The notes under the pieces: model-generated
The model's input: the letters and a program-made list of their open reading frames with translations, nothing else
Database searches by the model: none
Told to the model about the DNA's origin: nothing
Source: Clostridium pasteurianum
Lineage (GTDB): Bacteria; Bacillota; Clostridia; Clostridiales; Clostridiaceae
Assembly: GCF_001705235.1 (NCBI RefSeq)
Contig: NZ_MCGV01000001.1
Coordinates: forward strand, 62,001 to 126,000
Direction of reading: 5' to 3'
Length of the DNA: 64,000 bases
Position numbers and translations under genes: made by a program
Part shown: positions 8,465 to 15,336 of the stretch, piece by piece
Position numbering within the stretch: position 1 is the first letter of the stretch
Layout of the letters: every line of letters starts with the position of its first letter

Positions 8465-8815
8465 CTATTTTCCAATGTATTTTATGAATTTCTTATATTC
8501 TTCAAATTGTGGATCATTAAGCATTGCTTTGAATTTTTGTGACATATAAACATAATCTACTTTCTGCCTTAGTGCAGATTTAAATAATATTAGAAGTATT
8601 TTTACTTCTATTTCATTAAATTTACTATCAGTATTCTGGTGAATTTTAACTATTGTTAAATCATTCCTAAAACTATACATTCTTTTGAGATTGTCATACA
8701 CCTTTACTTTTTTATCTTTTAAATCTATGTTCTTCAATCTATCAACATCATAAGTTACAACAACAATTCTTTTGTTATTACTTAAATCATCCATTATTTT
8801 TTCACAACTTTCCAT
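8465..8815 (-). CDS. Hypothetical protein, 116 aa
   Basis: Soluble protein with an alternating strand-helix pattern (KRIVVVTYDVDRLKN, LTIVKIHQN, VKILLILFKSALRQ). This suggests a small alpha/beta fold, but no motif identifies it. ATG at 8815 follows closely after the 41-residue membrane ORF. Member of the 9117-7309 gene run. Confidence 0.6.
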   Translation of the reverse strand: MESCEKIMDDLSNNKRIVVVTYDVDRLKNIDLKDKKVKVYDNLKRMYSFRNDLTIVKIHQNTDSKFNEIEVKILLILFKSALRQKVDYVYMSQKFKAMLNDPQFEEYKKFIKYIGK

Positions 8816-8819
8816 CAGT

Positions 8820-8945
8820 TCATCTCCACTTCATTCTTTCTATTAATTTATCAGCTCTTCCAGCTGCTCTAATACAGGCAATTATAGTCAAAAGAACTGT
8901 AACCATCATAATTAAAACAGCAGTACCAACACACTTAATTAACAC
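8820..8945 (-). CDS. Small single-span membrane protein, 41 aa
   Basis: GTG start at 8945 with GAGGAAG eight bases upstream, stop TGA at 8820-8822. The product starts VLIKCVGTAVLIMMVTVLLT and continues as one membrane helix with a basic tail (RADKLIERMKWR). It overlaps nothing and fits tightly between neighbouring ORFs, which supports it despite the size. Confidence 0.45.
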   Translation of the reverse strand: MLIKCVGTAVLIMMVTVLLTIIACIRAAGRADKLIERMKWR

Positions 8946-8958
8946 AATCTACACTTCC

Positions 8959-9117
8959 TCAATATATCTGACAATCATTTATAAGTATTTTTCTTATGTC
9001 TCCCTTAACAGTCACATAGCAGAAATAATTATCTTTTTTGATAAAATCGTATGTTTTACCTATCTTATCTTTATACCAATAGTTATCTTTTGAACAAGAC
9101 ATTATAATAACCTTCAT
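8959..9117 (-). CDS. Small hypothetical protein, 52 aa
   Basis: ATG at 9117 preceded by a near-perfect AGGAGG site, stop at 8959-8961. The product starts MKVIIMSCSKDNYWYKDKIG and has the look of a compact SH3-like beta protein (YDFIKKDNYFCYVTVKGD). It directly follows a terminator hairpin (9144-9168). Function unknown. Confidence 0.55.
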   Translation of the reverse strand: MKVIIMSCSKDNYWYKDKIGKTYDFIKKDNYFCYVTVKGDIRKILINDCQIY

Positions 9118-9143
9118 AACTGCCTCCTAATTAATTTTTACAT

Positions 9144-9168
9144 AAAAAAATAAGCCCTTACGGACTAT
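9144..9168 (-). terminator. Intrinsic terminator
   Basis: Minus-strand ATAGTCC-GTAA-GGGCTTAT stem (one G-T pair) followed by seven T. It follows the 94-residue membrane protein gene and precedes the ribosome site of the 52-residue gene by about 15 bases. Confidence 0.75.
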
Positions 9169-9192
9169 CAATTAAATTTATCACTGGAATCA

Positions 9193-9477
9193 TTAATTAG
9201 TACTTTTATCTTTATTCTTATTAGATTTACTAGCCATCATATTTAATATTTTTCTAACCACATCAAAGCCAAGTGAACCACCAAAGGTAATTACTGCTAT
9301 AATAACAGCCAATGTCATAAAGTTTAATTTTATAAAAATCGTTACTAATACTGCCCCTATAAGGCATACTACATTTGAAATCATTTTGAGTGTTTCTATT
9401 TTTCTTTTAAATCTATCTGTCTTTTCATCTTTTACCCTTATCTCATTATTTTTCACTGAAAATACATCCACTGACAA
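9193..9477 (-). CDS. Small membrane protein, 94 aa
   Basis: Two adjacent membrane spans (ISNVVCLIGAVLVTIFIKL and MTLAVIIAVITFGGSLGF) between a charged N-terminus and a Lys/Ser/Asn tail. The start is uncertain: the frame opens with TTG inside the end of the upstream gene, and a GTG eight codons later is an alternative. Last gene before the terminator 9144-9168. Function unknown. Confidence 0.55.
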   Translation of the reverse strand: MSVDVFSVKNNEIRVKDEKTDRFKRKIETLKMISNVVCLIGAVLVTIFIKLNFMTLAVIIAVITFGGSLGFDVVRKILNMMASKSNKNKDKSTN

Positions 9478-9851
9478 TGAGGATTGAAGGATAATTTAAA
9501 CAGCTGATTTATTTCATTTTCAAAGATTATTCCGCTTGTCTTTTTCTTGTATATAACAGCAAAACTTAAGCCTGTATCCTTATAATCTATAACATCATAA
9601 GAATTATCTATCTCAAATATTTCACTTTTTACTTCAATTCCATTACTGTATATAAGTCTGTATTTTACAAGATTAAATGAATCACAAATCTCATCCATCC
9701 AAAACACAGGTACTTTTACAAAAGTTATATTATTATTTTTTTGTGACTTTCTTATATACCTCTCATACAATATCTTTTCTTCAGGTGTAAATCCAAGCAA
9801 TTTTTTCACCGAAATCATAAACATCACCTTCTTCTTACAGCCCTTGTACAC
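9453..9851 (-). CDS. Hypothetical protein, about 120-132 aa
   Basis: Soluble protein. The likeliest start is MFMISVKKLLGFTPEE at about residue 10 of the open frame, which has AGAAGGTGAT before it. The body alternates strands (NITFVKVPVFWMDEICDSF, YRLIYSNGIEVKSEIF). It overlaps the Mrr-type gene upstream and the membrane protein gene downstream, indicating coupled translation. No family recognised. Confidence 0.55.
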   Translation of the reverse strand: MYKGCKKKVMFMISVKKLLGFTPEEKILYERYIRKSQKNNNITFVKVPVFWMDEICDSFNLVKYRLIYSNGIEVKSEIFEIDNSYDVIDYKDTGLSFAVIYKKKTSGIIFENEINQLFKLSFNPHCQWMYFQ

Positions 9852-10564
9852 TTACACTTAGGATAATTACTACATCCATAAAAGTCACCATTTCTTCCAT
9901 GTCTCAGCTTCATTTCTTTCCCACACTTAGGGCATATAACTCTCTTACTTATTTCACTGGAACTCTTTATTGTTGGATTATTTTTATTCATCATTTTTAT
10001 AAGGTCTCTCCTATCCCACAACTCTACATTCTTATTAGTGTCAGCTAAATTAATTGCATTAGGTGTAAAATAGTTATTCGTTACAACTAGACATTTATCT
10101 GCCTTATAGTAACTTTTTGAAGCAATAACTTGCTGCACTGCTTCAATTCCAACTTTGCTTATCCAGCGTTTAGCTTGTACAACAATTCTGTATCCACTTT
10201 TATTTAACACAAGATCCGCTCCATAATCTCCTGTTGTTGGTGTCAACTCAACTTTATATCCCAGTTTTTCAAAATGAGCTTTTAGAAATTCCTCAAACTC
10301 CTCTCCTGTCATTTTATCAACAATGCCTATGCTGCTATTTAGGTATTTAGATGATATTCTATTATTAAAGAATTGTGTATATAGAAATCTTATTAAAAGT
10401 ATAAAAAATAAAAATGCCATTATTATTAACATGACATTTCTTACATTTGCAACATCAATTCTATTCACTTTTAAGTAACACGTAATCAACCCCACAGAAC
10501 TTATGAATAATTCTACATATAATTTTCTTCGTTTAGCTGCCATTCTTCTTTTTATTCTTGACAC
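9824..10564 (-). CDS. Membrane-anchored Mrr-type restriction endonuclease-like protein with zinc finger
   Basis: The 246-residue protein has a basic N-terminus, two membrane spans (about 18-70), a PD-(D/E)xK nuclease-like Mrr domain (about 85-190: TGEEFEEFLKAHFEKLGYKV, then GDYGADLVLN and VVQAKRW, the D...QAK active-site pattern) and a C-terminal topoisomerase-type zinc finger (CPKCGKEMKLRHGRNGDFYG, then CSNYPKCKC). The GTG start directly abuts the stop of the Replic_Relax-like gene. This architecture is known in many bacteria. On the element it may act on incoming DNA or during transfer, which is inference. Confidence 0.8.
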   Translation of the reverse strand: MSRIKRRMAAKRRKLYVELFISSVGLITCYLKVNRIDVANVRNVMLIIMAFLFFILLIRFLYTQFFNNRISSKYLNSSIGIVDKMTGEEFEEFLKAHFEKLGYKVELTPTTGDYGADLVLNKSGYRIVVQAKRWISKVGIEAVQQVIASKSYYKADKCLVVTNNYFTPNAINLADTNKNVELWDRRDLIKMMNKNNPTIKSSSEISKRVICPKCGKEMKLRHGRNGDFYGCSNYPKCKCTRAVRRR

Positions 10565-11530
10565 TTAATTATCACCTTCTTTTAAATCTTCCAAATTTAC
10601 AGTTCTTATTTTTATTCCTGGTAATTCTCTTTCTAATGTATCTTTCTGCTCCTCCAAGCACACTACCTCTATTTTTGCTCTCACAGACGTAGAATTATAT
10701 TCAAACATTGTTCTATACTGCTTTAATTTAACGAGTTTCTCCATATCATTATTTATCATTGTAACGACATTAACACCGTCTGATGTAACATAGTCAGCAA
10801 AGACAAGGTTTGATTTAGAAAAGTTAACATCACCATAAACTAATTCAGTAGCCATAGCATTAACATTTTTTACTCCGTAGAGGTTAAGAAGATTAAGACC
10901 ATAATCAGTTAATGGCAATAACAATTGTTCTTTAACTTCAAGAGTTCTCAGTTCCTCTTTATACAGCTGCATAGTTAAACCATTTTCAGCAAATACTATT
11001 ATTCTATCAAACAGACCTTCTCTTGACTTTTGAATTATTTCTTCTCTAATATTTTTTATAAGTCTTTTTTTAAGAGTAACAGCTCCCTTTGAAGGATTTT
11101 CGCTTAATCTTCCAAGATTATATATATAATACTCACTGAAAGTAAGAGGATTTATTATTTTTCCATAGTACATCAGTTTCATATCTGCATATTCTTTTTT
11201 TAGTTCCCAGCTTGGATATATTTTATATACTTTCTCAAGTGGTATTAGTATTTCAGCTATTTTTGCTATTCTATTCCTTGTTCTTCTATCCCCATTTATA
11301 TTTCTTACAGACATTCCAATGCTATTAACATATTTTTTTCCTTCACTGCCTATATAGCTAAAACTATTGTTTTTTAAAATATATCCTGCATCTGCTAAAT
11401 TTTTTCTCCTATATCTTGCATATCTCATTTTCATTCCATATATTTTATCTACTGTTAATTTACTTAGCACTCCATAACGAGCTAATAGTTTAAGATATTT
11501 TTTATCCCTTTCCTGTAATCTAATCATCAC
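10565..11530 (-). CDS. Replic_Relax-like winged-helix protein (DNA-transfer accessory)
   Basis: The 321-residue protein opens with a winged-helix DNA-binding segment (MIRLQERDKKYLKLLARYGV, then KLTVDKIYG) followed by an alpha/beta region with WELKKEYADMKLMY. This resembles the Replic_Relax family, small proteins that bind nick regions or origins of Gram-positive plasmids and conjugative elements. It starts with an AGAAGGTGATG site and is the first gene after the palindrome-rich block 11531-11910, which could hold its binding site. It is translationally coupled to the Mrr-type gene. Family assignment is by pattern only. Confidence 0.6.
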   Translation of the reverse strand: MMIRLQERDKKYLKLLARYGVLSKLTVDKIYGMKMRYARYRRKNLADAGYILKNNSFSYIGSEGKKYVNSIGMSVRNINGDRRTRNRIAKIAEILIPLEKVYKIYPSWELKKEYADMKLMYYGKIINPLTFSEYYIYNLGRLSENPSKGAVTLKKRLIKNIREEIIQKSREGLFDRIIVFAENGLTMQLYKEELRTLEVKEQLLLPLTDYGLNLLNLYGVKNVNAMATELVYGDVNFSKSNLVFADYVTSDGVNVVTMINNDMEKLVKLKQYRTMFEYNSTSVRAKIEVVCLEEQKDTLERELPGIKIRTVNLEDLKEGDN

Positions 11531-11910
11531 TTCACCTTCTTTGACATTTTAATTTGTTGTATATTTATAGTCTAAAATGTATACTTATAATTTAGTTTTC
11601 TACGTATTTTAGCTTCTTGTTTTTATTTTTTTACTGGATTTTTTATCATGAGAAATCATGTTTTTGCATAATATTTTTATTTTATCTATACAGTAAAGTA
11701 TTCCTTAGTGCCATTTAGACAGAGAGTGCCGGTAAGCTGTCTAATTTTTAAAATTTTCGCATACCTCAAATCCCCATTTTCACTATGTTTCTTTTTGTTT
11801 TGCCACTATGGCATTCACTGCCCTATGGCAAAACTAGAACTTTGCCATATATTTTATACCCTTCAACCCCGCATTTTACCGTTGCACTTTTTAAGGTGAA
11901 TTGCCATAGG
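11531..11910. promoter_or_regulatory. Palindrome-rich non-coding block, candidate oriT/operator region
   Basis: 380 bases without a credible gene. It holds an inverted repeat TTAGACAG (11715-11722) / CTGTCTAA (11737-11744) around a 14-base GC-richer spacer, TGCCACTATGGCA (11801-11813), TGCCCTATGGCA (11819-11830), further TGCCAT copies at 11709, 11843 and 11902, and CATGAGAAATCATG (11648-11661). It lies directly upstream of the Replic_Relax-like gene and must also contain that gene's promoter. The layout suits an origin of transfer or an autoregulated operator. Neither is proven. Confidence 0.45.
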
Positions 11911-12513
11911 TTATTTTATTAAATTTAATATCTTCTTTTTTGTATTATCAAGATAAATATAAACTTCTGTTCTAGGTTTTTTATCATCTTTCTCAATTTC
12001 AAATCCAAAACTTTTAATGTATTTTATGCAGTCGTCAGGAACTAAACCACTCCGTCCAATTCCATCGAAAATAGGTTTAAAATACTTGTTATCCATATCA
12101 CAAGTTCTGCTTTGAACTGGAATAAACATCTTGGTCCATACAAAAACCTCATTAACAGATTTAATATTGAGAGTTCTTATAGCCTTGCTTATTGTGCTTT
12201 TCCATTTTTCAACAAAGTACCCTGTACCTTTATTAGTTGTTTTTACATAAACTGTTGGTAGAAAATCAAATATAGTAAGTTTTATTCTATTCTTACTGCA
12301 CTCAATTTCATATTTAATTTCTAACTCCTTTTCCATTTTTTCAGCTAATTCATATGTTTCAGGATTTATTTTAAGTACTTCTATTTTCTCCTGTGCAAGC
12401 TTGTACAAGCTCATTCTTAAATCTTCAAAACATTTAATCATATGAATTATTTCTTCATTCTTTTTAGTTTTAGCGAACGTGGTATCTTGGTACATTATTC
12501 TATCTTCTTTCAT
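11911..12513 (-). CDS. RusA-like Holliday junction resolvase family protein
   Basis: The C-terminal half of this 200-residue protein matches the RusA signature: DMDNKYFKPIFDGIGRSGLV followed by PDDCIKYIKSFGFE, with the conserved D-x-D-N, Lys, Asp and D-D positions. RusA enzymes bind and resolve four-way junctions in phages and mobile elements. The N-terminal 90 residues are helical and extra compared with E. coli RusA (about 120 aa). It lies between the palindrome-rich block and the ParR iterons. ATG at 12513 or a few codons downstream. Confidence 0.65.
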   Translation of the reverse strand: MKEDRIMYQDTTFAKTKKNEEIIHMIKCFEDLRMSLYKLAQEKIEVLKINPETYELAEKMEKELEIKYEIECSKNRIKLTIFDFLPTVYVKTTNKGTGYFVEKWKSTISKAIRTLNIKSVNEVFVWTKMFIPVQSRTCDMDNKYFKPIFDGIGRSGLVPDDCIKYIKSFGFEIEKDDKKPRTEVYIYLDNTKKKILNLIK

Positions 12514-12817
12514 TAAATCAGTCCTCTCTAACTTTTCTTTACATAAAAAAAGACCTGCTCTAATTTAAGAACAAGTCTTTTAACTGTTACACTCTTATCG
12601 CCTTGATATATCTAACTCTAAGAGGCTTTTTTATTAAAAGTGTTACATTTTAATATATTCACATACTTTATGATGTTACATTTTTTAATTTTAATGTGCT
12701 CTAATATGTTGATATTTGTGTCTTCAAGTTGTGTTACATTTAAATGTTACATTTTTACGTTTTTATACCTACATGAGCCTTTATTAAAGCTATCTTGAAA
12801 TATGTTACACTTTTTTA
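12514..12817. repeat. Six TGTTACA iterons, candidate parC centromere
   Basis: Six copies of TGTTACA(T/C), all in the same orientation, start at 12585, 12641, 12674, 12732, 12745 and 12803. Three of the gaps are 56-58 bases. They follow the parR gene immediately (last copy eight bases after its stop) and extend to the terminator. Arrays of short direct repeats beside parM/parR are the usual ParR-binding centromere. Position downstream rather than upstream of the operon is unusual. Confidence 0.65.
12544..12580 (-). terminator. Intrinsic terminator
   Basis: Minus-strand stem AGACTTGTTCT/AGAGCAGGTCT with a short A/T loop and seven T. It stops transcripts of the partition operon about 30 bases before the RusA-like gene starts. 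Confidence 0.85.
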
Positions 12818-13111
12818 TTAGAAATTAAATAAATCTCCAACGTTTTCGCCCCATTTTCCTACGTCATTATTTTGTTTATTTTTAGCATTTTCTTCAATAT
12901 TAACAGCTTTTATTCCAGAGTCTTTTATTTCGTTCAAGGTATTATTTATTTCCATAATATTTTTATCCAATGATGTAATTGCATCTTTATTTTTTAAGTA
13001 AAATCTAAGGGCTTCTCTTGTAAATTCTGACCTTTCCTTATTATCTTTTAATTTTTCAAGTTCCACTTCAATGTCTTTATCTTCTTTTCTTAACCGCAGA
13101 TTTACAACCAT
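12818..13111 (-). CDS. parR: ParR-like centromere-binding adaptor
   Basis: 97-residue protein. The N-terminus (MVVNLRLRKEDKDIEVELEK, then SEFTREALRFYLKNK) is a ribbon-helix-helix-type DNA-binding domain. The tail is a helix followed by an acidic, glycine- and Asn-rich C-terminus (GKWGENVGDLFNF). ParR proteins bind the centromere through the first part and cap ParM filaments with the C-terminal tail. It sits 24 bases after the actin-like gene and directly before the TGTTACA iterons, which makes the assignment firm by context. Sequence similarity in this family is always weak. Confidence 0.75.
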   Translation of the reverse strand: MVVNLRLRKEDKDIEVELEKLKDNKERSEFTREALRFYLKNKDAITSLDKNIMEINNTLNEIKDSGIKAVNIEENAKNKQNNDVGKWGENVGDLFNF

Positions 13112-13134
13112 ATTAACACCTCTAAAATGTTAAG

Positions 13135-14187
13135 TTACTTTTGCATTTTATCTCTAATATCTGCTATAAGCTTGTATCCTTTTGCATTACCCATTTGAGC
13201 ATCATCTACTAATTGAGTATTACTTGAAAAATCTTTTAAATAAGGATACATTGTAATTCCGCCACCTCCGCCAATAAATGTTACAGCTATCTTGTCTATT
13301 ATATCTGCTAACTTAGATTTTAAGGCTGCTTTTACTTTTCTAGCTCTATCATCTTCTATAAGATTAAGTTCTTTACTTATATCGACCCAACTGCCATCAA
13401 ACCACGTCTTACCATCAGCTACTAATTGATTAAGGAATCCTACTTCTAACATTTGACCTGTCTTACTTTGAAATGCCATATTTGCATCATTGCCTATCTG
13501 AAACATTCCATTATTTAAACTTCCTGAGAAATTACCTGCAAGCTTTGGAACACCATTGGAATTAATCGAAAAAACAATATAATCAATTGTTTTATATCCC
13601 CAATCAATAAACAGTATGTAAGTATTAGGAATAGTATATTTCTTAATATCATTCCATATGGATGCATACACAGCTCCAGTTCCTTGTGGCAAAATATCAA
13701 CTTTATCAAATTTTATTAACTTTTCAATATTATATTCCGGTAAGCTTACAACTGCTTTATATTTCATAAGCATATCCTTAAATTCCTGCTTCTGACTTCT
13801 AATTTGATTTATAGGAAGTCCTGTAATTAAATTCACAGGTACTTTATCATGTGGAAACAGCAATACCGAACTTGCAGCTAAAAGCACCTTAGTTTCAATA
13901 CTTTTTATTTTATTATTATCAAGAAGATTGCTAGAATTGCTTTCATTTCTTGCATTTTCTCCAACTAAAAATTCTCTTCTATCTATACAATTTGAAATAG
14001 AAATTTTTAAATTTTCCTGTACAGTTCTTATATTAAATTCTTTATGCTTTTTAAATATATCAGAAGAGCTATCCAGTGGAGAAAACCCCATATCCATACT
14101 AATTATGGATGGAAAAAGTATTTCTTTATTATTATCATTAATGCCCTTAGTATATCCATATCCAAGGTCTAATCCTATCTTAAACAT
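13135..14187 (-). CDS. parM: Actin-like ParM/Alp DNA segregation protein
   Basis: 350-residue actin/Hsp70-fold ATPase. The phosphate-1 motif is near the start (GLDLGYGYTKGINDNN), phosphate-2 is FIDWGYKTIDYIVF (about 194), and the adenosine region is IDKIAVTFIGGGGG (about 308). Length is typical for plasmid ParM/Alp proteins. These form filaments that push plasmid copies apart, with ParR as adaptor. Presence in an element that integrates suggests a stable replicating circular stage. Own transcription unit with ATG at 14187, GGAGGG upstream, following a terminator after spoVG. Confidence 0.85.
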   Translation of the reverse strand: MFKIGLDLGYGYTKGINDNNKEILFPSIISMDMGFSPLDSSSDIFKKHKEFNIRTVQENLKISISNCIDRREFLVGENARNESNSSNLLDNNKIKSIETKVLLAASSVLLFPHDKVPVNLITGLPINQIRSQKQEFKDMLMKYKAVVSLPEYNIEKLIKFDKVDILPQGTGAVYASIWNDIKKYTIPNTYILFIDWGYKTIDYIVFSINSNGVPKLAGNFSGSLNNGMFQIGNDANMAFQSKTGQMLEVGFLNQLVADGKTWFDGSWVDISKELNLIEDDRARKVKAALKSKLADIIDKIAVTFIGGGGGITMYPYLKDFSSNTQLVDDAQMGNAKGYKLIADIRDKMQK

Positions 14188-14292
14188 TCTAATCCCTCCA
14201 ATTTATTCCTTACTTATATTTTACTATGTACATATTTCTATTTCAGAAAATACAAGGGCTTTCGCCAGTTTTTCTAAAATATTTTTAGAATT

Positions 14293-14326
14293 AAAAACCC
14301 TTCTACTAAAAAGCAAAAGGGTTTTT
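14293..14326. terminator. Bidirectional-type terminator
   Basis: Perfect 10-bp stem AAAAACCCTT/AAGGGTTTTT with a 14-base loop, with T-runs inside the stem for both strands. It lies just after the spoVG-like gene and before parM. Confidence 0.85.
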
Positions 14327-14334
14327 AAGATCAT

Positions 14335-14601
14335 CTATTCTTTTTTATCATTATAAACTTTCATTACAGCATCCTCTATTTTTTTTCTTGCTTCATTGCT
14401 TATGGGAAATGCCACGTTTATATATCTCCCTACCTTATTTTTTCTGCTTGGGAAATCAAGAAATATTCCCCTCTTACCTTCAATTATTCTTATTCCATTA
14501 ACAACAAATTCGCCATCAATTGTTATTGCTGCAAATCCTTTTAAATTTGTATTTTTTAATATTGACTCATTTTTTATAATTTTTATATTCGTTATTTCCA
14601 T
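14335..14601 (-). CDS. spoVG: SpoVG-family RNA-binding regulator
   Basis: 88 residues with the SpoVG pattern: MEITNIKIIKNESILKNTNL, then KGFAAITIDGEFVVNGIRII, EGKRGIFLDFPSRK and FPISNEARKKIEDAVM. SpoVG proteins bind RNA and DNA and act as pleiotropic regulators. Chromosomal spoVG is normally elsewhere in clostridia, so this is an extra element-borne copy, probably a regulator of element genes. It follows the prepilin peptidase gene by 18 bases and closes that operon before a strong terminator. Confidence 0.9.
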   Translation of the reverse strand: MEITNIKIIKNESILKNTNLKGFAAITIDGEFVVNGIRIIEGKRGIFLDFPSRKNKVGRYINVAFPISNEARKKIEDAVMKVYNDKKE

Positions 14602-14619
14602 TTTAAATCTCTTCCTTTC

Positions 14620-15261
14620 TTATTTTAAAAATATAATTGTGAATAATAATGTAGCAACTATATATGGTCCAAAAGCTACTCGCATTTTTTTTAATATTTT
14701 TCTTTCTTTAATCATTAGATATATTCCGTAAAGACCACAAATAACTATTGAGGTTAGCATAATAATTACTGTCTTATTAAGTCCAGTGAGTAAACCACAC
14801 ACAAAGAATATTTCAACATCACCCCAACCGAAAACTTTTAAAGACGACAATATTATTGAGACTACCAATGCAAATACAGCCCCCATAATATATGTCTTTA
14901 CATCCACTCTATAAAGGAACTCTAAACCTATAAACATAAAATTAAGAACAGCAGCCGTAAGTATTGTTGAAAAGTAAACATACTTAGTTCTGTAATCTAT
15001 AAACGCAATTAACAGTAGTACAGAACACTCAGTGCAATACTTGAAAAAATCAATTGATATTCCATACTTTAAGTAAAAAATACAATAAATGACCCCAATT
15101 AAAGCAATTACAATCGTACGCTTATTAATTAATTTCTTAATATACTTAAAAATACCTTTTCTTAATTTATCCCCCTTTTCTTCTTTGGGAACTTTCCATG
15201 CAATCCATTCGATAATACTTCCACAGAATAACCCACATATGAAAATTAATACTATTAACAT
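14620..15261 (-). CDS. A24-type prepilin peptidase (TadV/CpaA-like)
   Basis: 213-residue multi-span membrane protein. The two catalytic aspartates of A24 aspartic peptidases are visible in FIDYRTKYVYFS (about 88) and FGWGDVEIFFVCG (the GxGD motif, about 149). The N-terminus (CGSIIEWIAWKVPKEE) resembles the truncated methylase segment of PilD enzymes. It would cleave the pilin and pseudopilins of the adjacent Tad operon at the inner face of the membrane. It is the only visible prepilin peptidase in the module. Confidence 0.85.
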   Translation of the reverse strand: MLIVLIFICGLFCGSIIEWIAWKVPKEEKGDKLRKGIFKYIKKLINKRTIVIALIGVIYCIFYLKYGISIDFFKYCTECSVLLLIAFIDYRTKYVYFSTILTAAVLNFMFIGLEFLYRVDVKTYIMGAVFALVVSIILSSLKVFGWGDVEIFFVCGLLTGLNKTVIIMLTSIVICGLYGIYLMIKERKILKKMRVAFGPYIVATLLFTIIFLK

Positions 15262-15291
15262 ATTTCATCTCCTTTCGATTTCACCTTACAT

Positions 15292-15332
15292 AAAAAAGAA
15301 AAGGCGAATAAGTATTTCTACCTATTCACCTT
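15292..15332 (-). terminator. Intrinsic terminator
   Basis: Minus-strand stem AAGGTGAATAGGTA/TACTTATTCGCCTT, imperfect, followed by TTTTCTTTTTT. It lies between the Ig-like surface protein gene and the prepilin peptidase gene. Confidence 0.75.
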
Positions 15333-15336
15333 CTAA

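Noticed and set aside
11708-11899. 63-codon plus-strand ORF over the palindrome block
   Set aside because: Cys/Phe-rich random-looking product without ribosome site. The palindromes explain the sequence better.
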